From NCBI GenBank assembly GCA_022605955.1, contig JAKCOZ010000009.1:124001-188000 (forward strand): a stretch of 64,000 nucleotides of DNA, in the 5' to 3' direction. This stretch comes from Rallus limicola (Eukaryota > Chordata > Aves > Gruiformes > Rallidae). Both the position numbers and the translations under genes were made by a program. Shown here in pieces: positions 59,350 through 64,000 of the stretch. The number at the start of each line of letters is the position of its first letter. Position 1 is the first letter of the stretch. A model generated the notes under the pieces. It ran no database searches. It saw nothing but the letters and a program-made list of their open reading frames with translations, and was not told the DNA's origin.

Positions 59350-60010
59350 CGGGCAGATGCGGGGGGCGGGGGCGGCGCAGCCGAGGCGGGGCAGGTGGAG
59401 GGGGCAGGCCCCGACACAAAATGCTGCAACCTCCGGGCTCCTCTAGCCCGGCATGACAGCCCCCATGCTCCTCAGGCAGCCTCCCCCCCGAAATCCCGCC
59501 CAAACAGAGCGCCTCCTTGCAGGGAAGCCTGCCCGGCAGGACCCAGCTCAGCCCCGCCCCGGGCACGCCGTGCCAGTCACCCCAACCGCTCCACCCCCCA
59601 GCCCCGGCGCTCCGCCCGACCCCGCCCCCGCCCCTCCCCAGCCCGCACCTCCGGAACCCAGCCCGGGGGGACGGGGCGCAGCCGCCGCCCCAAATCGCGG
59701 CTTTGGGCACCGGCATCTCCCCCCTCCCGCTCCCGGGGACCCATGCGGACACTCACACGCCGGAGCGCGGCCACCAGCCGGGCTGCTGCCGTTGGCAATG
59801 AAGCGAGGGACGCAAACGCTCCCCTGGCAACGGCGGGACGCGGGCAAGGCCCGGGCGGCACCGCCCAGCCAGCCCCGCCTGCGGGCCCGGGAGAGCACCG
59901 GGCAGAGCTGACCCAGCGCCTCGCCTCGGCGGGCAGTTACGACCCGCTTACTCCTGCCCCGGGACCAGGGAAACCGGCGGCACGGGGCTGGGGGAGATGC
60001 TTTGGGCCAG
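59350..60010 (-). promoter_or_regulatory. HYDIN: CpG-island promoter and noncoding exon 1, copy 2
   Basis: Same sequence as copy 1, shifted by 1,510 bp; exon 1 would end at 59757 before an intact GTGAGT donor. Confidence 0.55.
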
Positions 60011-60859
60011 GGGCTCGGCTGGCACAGTAAGCGTGCGCTGCAGCGGCCCCTGCCCGCGCTCCCAGCTGACGTGGGTTCAGCCGCAGCACAGCAGCAGTTG
60101 GAGGAACACAGGGCCCGACCCATTCTGTTATGGCTCCTCTCGAGAACTGAGCCAAAGCTCACGGAACTCACAGGCAGACACAGGCTACCAGGCTGTTTCC
60201 TCAAGGCAGTATCTTACCCTAGCCCAGAGCAAATGCTTCAACCACAGCAGCCTGCAGCTAGAGCATGAAACCAACAATTCCACGCGGCCCAGGGGCTTCA
60301 GGCACGTGAACAGCAGCCAGGGCTCTGCTGCCACACAAGCATTTGCTCCTCTACCCTTTAACCGCACTCCCAAGCAGGAACACGTGGCACCACCAGCATC
60401 CCCAAAAGCCACCCTCTCTCCCTTTCTCAACCACACCCTGGCTTCTATGGCATCCATTCACGCTGCACAGCTACGCTATGGCCACATCCTGACCACTGCT
60501 GTCACCCACAGAGCTCTGGTATCAGCCACATCACCCAAAATGCTCCCGCAAACCCCAATCCCAGTCAAACTCTTCTAATCTCAACCTTCAAAACCTTCTC
60601 AACAAGAGTTCCGCGCATCCCTGCCCACTTCTCACAAAGAGGTTTGAAGCTCTGGCAAAACAAACAGCAGTGGAATTTTAAAGAGGCCAAACGGGAGGCA
60701 GCAAACAGCCAACAGCAGGAGCATCACCCCCAGCAGGAGGGCAGGACCAGCAGCCTCCAACCCCTCCAAACCTGCCCCAGGGCCTGGATGCGGACACAGC
60801 TGCATCCCATGGGGGTGCAGACCCTGGGCTGGGAAGTCTGCTCTGATGGGGAGCAGAGC

Positions 60860-61520
60860 CGGGCAGATGCGGGGGGCGGGGGCGGCGCAGCCGAGGCGGG
60901 GCAGGTGGAGGGGGCAGGCCCCGACACAAAATGCTGCAACCTCCGGGCTCCTCTAGCCCGGCATGACAGCCCCCATGCTCCTCAGGCAGCCTCCCCCCCG
61001 AAATCCCGCCCAAACAGAGCGCCTCCTTGCAGGGAAGCCTGCCCGGCAGGACCCAGCTCAGCCCCGCCCCGGGCACGCCGTGCCAGTCACCCCAACCGCT
61101 CCACCCCCCAGCCCCGGCGCTCCGCCCGACCCCGCCCCCGCCCCTCCCCAGCCCGCACCTCCGGAACCCAGCCCGGGGGGACGGGGCGCAGCCGCCGCCC
61201 CAAATCGCGGCTTTGGGCACCGGCATCTCCCCCCTCCCGCTCCCGGGGACCCATGCGGACACTCACACGCCGGAGCGCGGCCACCAGCCGGGCTGCTGCC
61301 GTTGGCAATGAAGCGAGGGACGCAAACGCTCCCCTGGCAACGGCGGGACGCGGGCAAGGCCCGGGCGGCACCGCCCAGCCAGCCCCGCCTGCGGGCCCGG
61401 GAGAGCACCGGGCAGAGCTGACCCAGCGCCTCGCCTCGGCGGGCAGTTACGACCCGCTTACTCCTGCCCCGGGACCAGGGAAACCGGCGGCACGGGGCTG
61501 GGGGAGATGCTTTGGGCCAG
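60860..61520 (-). promoter_or_regulatory. HYDIN: CpG-island promoter and noncoding exon 1, copy 3
   Basis: Same elements as copy 1; exon 1 would end at 61267 before an intact GTGAGT donor. Confidence 0.55.
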
Positions 61521-62369
61521 GGGCTCGGCTGGCACAGTAAGCGTGCGCTGCAGCGGCCCCTGCCCGCGCTCCCAGCTGACGTGGGTTCAGCCGCAGCACA
61601 GCAGCAGTTGGAGGAACACAGGGCCCGACCCATTCTGTTATGGCTCCTCTCGAGAACTGAGCCAAAGCTCACGGAACTCATAGGCAGACACAGGCTACCA
61701 GGCTGTTTCCCCAAGGCAGTATCTTACCCTAGCCCAGAGCAAATGCTTCACCCACAGCAGCCTGCAGCTAGAGCATGAAACCAACAATTCCACGCGGCCC
61801 AGGGGCTTCAGGCACGTGAACAGCAGCCAGGGCTCTGCTGCCACACAAGCATTTGCTCCTCTACCCTTTAACCGCACTCCCAAGCAGGAACACATGGCAC
61901 CACCAGCATCCCTAAAAGCCACCCTCTCTCCCTTTCTCAACCACACTCTGGCTTGTGCGGCATCCATTCACGCTGCACAGCTACGCTATGGCCACATCCT
62001 GACCACTGCTGTCACCCACAGAGCTCTGGTATCAGCCACATCACCCAAAATGCTCCCGCAAACCCCAATCCCAGTCAAACTCTTCTAATCTCAACCTTCA
62101 AAACCTTCTCAACAAGAGTTCCGCGCATCCCTGCCCACTTCTCACAAAGAGGTTTGAAGCTCTGGCAAAACAAACAGCAGTGGAATTTTAAAGAGGCCAA
62201 ACGGGAGGCAGCAAACAGCCAACAGCAGGAGCATCACCCCCAGCAGGAGGGCAGGACCAGCAGCCTCCAACCCCTCCAAACCTGCCCCAGGGCCTGGATG
62301 CGGACACAGCTGCATCCCATGGGGGTGCAGACCCTGGGCTGGGAAGTCTGCTCTGATGGGGAGCAGAGC

Positions 62370-63026
62370 CGGGCAGATGCGGGGGGCGGGGGCGGCGCAG
62401 CCGAGGCGGGGCAGGTGGAGGGGGCAGGCCCCGACACAAAATGCTGCAACCTCCGGGCTCCTCTAGCCCGGCATGACAGCCCCCATGCTCCTCAGGCAGC
62501 CTCCCCCCCGAAATCCCGCCCAAACAGAGCGCCTCCTTGCAGGGAAGCCTGCCCGGCAGGACCCAGCTCAGCCCCGCCCCGGGCACGCCGTGCCAGTCAC
62601 CCCAACCGCTCCACCCCCCAGCCCCGGCGCTCCGCCCGACCCCGCCCCCGCCCCTCCCCAGCCCGCACCTCCGGAACCCAGCCCGGGGGGACGGGGCGCA
62701 GCCGCCGCCCCAAATCGCGGCTTTGGGCACCGGCATCTCCCCCCTCCCGCTCCCGGGGACCCATGCGGACACTCACACGCCGGAGCGCGGCCACCAGCCG
62801 GGCTGCTGCCGTTGGCAATGAAGCGAGGGACGCAAACGCTCCCCTGGCAACGGCGGGACGCGGGCAAGGCCCGGGCGGCACCGCCCAGCCAGCCCCGCCT
62901 GCGGGCCCGGGAGAGCACCGGGCAGAGCTGACCCAGCGCCTCGCCTCGGCGGGCAGTTACGACCCGCTTACTCCTGCCCCGGGACCAGGGAAACCGGCGG
63001 CACGGGGCTGGGGGAGATGCTTTGGG
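62370..63026 (-). promoter_or_regulatory. HYDIN: CpG-island promoter and noncoding exon 1, copy 4
   Basis: Last copy, ending at the array boundary; exon 1 would end at 62777 before an intact GTGAGT donor. This copy alone touches the unique upstream flank, so it may hold the ancestral upstream junction. Confidence 0.55.
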
Positions 63027-64000
63027 CTTCCTTGGCACTGCCTTTCAGCGGCAATTGGCACCAACGGATCCACGTTCAGACCATGAAAACTATCAGTGGG
63101 TGGTACTTCCCAAAAGCCTCGGTCCCTGGGGTTCAGCACAGCTCCAGAAATGAACTGGGAAAGGACAAAAATTGTGTCTGCTTTCTAACTCAGTCGGAGG
63201 AAGAAGCATTTTGCCATTCTAAATCAGCTAATGTTGCCTAAGGTAATGACCTTCCAAGAAAGAGACCTTCAACACCAACAGAAAAGCCTCTACCATTAAA
63301 CCTAAGGAAACAACTGCTTTTTCTGCACCAACCAGCAGCATACTGCACTGGTTGAACAGGTGTAACAGACAGGGCAGCACAGCATTTTAGTGTACATCAG
63401 GAGAGCAGATTTGATGTCCATCTGCTAAACATCCTCATTTGCTGCTCTTCCATTCTCACTGCAGTGTGGCTTTGTACTGCGTGGATTGGTCCTTCTTCCA
63501 GAGGAAATGAACCCAAAGCTGTACTCCAGGAGCACTGCCAGCAATGCTGAGCCACCATGTGCATCATCTCCAGAGGGCCCAGAAAAGAGACTCTGCAGTA
63601 AAACCTCCTGAAATCCCTACTGCACAGACATTAGCTCCTCCATTCCACAGAGCTCCTGCCTGCTGTCTGCAGCACTTGCTGACATCGATAAGGTCAGAGC
63701 TGTTCTGTGAAAATATCTTCCAATCCTGGAAGTCTCATGAGGTACACAGGAACAGAAGACATTTAAAACTTTGGTCTTAAATAACTTGACCTAAATGTCT
63801 GCAAACAAGCTGAACGAGATCTGTACAGTCACCCTTCCCAGAACAGAACACTGACCATTGGGTAGCACCTCACTTCTCCAAGATAACAACAATTAATTGC
63901 TGATGCCCAATTTCAAGAAAAAGATATTTGCTCTTTGACACCTTTATCAACAGAGAAAAAAATCACTACTATAAATGAAAAGGCAATCAAAACAAGTTCT
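63027..64000. other. Upstream flank of HYDIN, no gene recognised
   Basis: Less GC-rich than the rest, without long conserved frames. In mammals CMTR2 lies upstream of HYDIN, so this might reach toward its 3' UTR, but nothing in the sequence shows that. Confidence 0.4.

Larger units (their letters stand above)
57313..63026. repeat. Tandem array, 1,510-bp period, 3.8 copies, containing the CpG-island promoter
   Basis: Units at 57313-58822, 58823-60332, 60333-61842 and a partial 61843-63026, nearly identical by eye. Structure is A-B-A-B-A-B-A, with A of 1,184 bp (CpG island included) and B of 326 bp. Variants are few: 'ggaggggcag' near 57791 and 59301 in copies 1-2 versus 'gggggtgcag' near 60811 and 62321 in copies 3-4, plus several changes at the left end of copy 4. 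The array lies immediately upstream of HYDIN's first coding exon. Confidence 0.97.

Noticed and set aside
1..64000. CRISPR arrays, tRNAs, rRNAs, bacterial operons
   Set aside because: None seen. The only regular repeats are the 1,510-bp array, the 28-bp minisatellite and a GA run, and the window is vertebrate nuclear DNA.

Overview
The window is avian nuclear DNA. Two signs point to a bird: many 5'-truncated CR1 LINE fragments, several still carrying the CR1 reverse-transcriptase C-terminus and the typical CR1 3' end, and short GC-rich introns of the kind seen on small bird chromosomes. Species cannot be fixed from the sequence. No bacterial, viral or plasmid genes were seen.

Nearly all of the window is one gene on the minus strand: HYDIN, the giant axonemal central-pair (C2b projection) protein of motile cilia, built from many ASH/MSP-type beta-sandwich repeats. 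I resolved 56 coding exons by reading each exon peptide, placing AG/GT splice boundaries and checking phase across almost every junction. The start codon is at 56662 and the last visible exon runs off the left edge at position 1. Exons from 56662 down to 2303 (52 exons, about 8.77 kb, about 2,920 codons) follow the order of mammalian HYDIN. They encode the N-terminus, ASH arrays, a P-loop/adenylate-kinase-like domain (exons at 12988-9621), a charged coiled-coil region (9195-6751) and further ASH repeats. Comparison with the human protein is from memory, so human residue positions are approximate.

The 3' part is anomalous. After the exon at 2303-2402 the homology jumps by several hundred residues to isolated exons at 1349-1464 and 634-787. 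It then jumps by roughly a thousand residues to near-C-terminal exons at 427-497 and 1-152. The first jump breaks the reading phase. The second is in frame across an intron of only about 136 bp. Either this locus is an internally deleted HYDIN copy, or the assembly has lost DNA without marking a gap.

The 5' end is also unusual. The CpG-island promoter with the noncoding first exon lies in a near-perfect tandem array: a 1,510-bp period from 57313 to 63026, 3.8 copies. Each copy carries GC boxes, RFX X-box-like sites and an identical GTGAGT splice donor. The first coding exon (56543-56674) has its own acceptor and an in-frame stop just before its ATG, so any of the four first exons could splice to it.

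Introns hold at least thirteen CR1 fragments on both strands, a probable solo LTR at about 16.16-16.79 kb and a 28-bp minisatellite at 43.6 kb. The right flank (63027-64000) is less GC-rich and holds no gene I can recognise.
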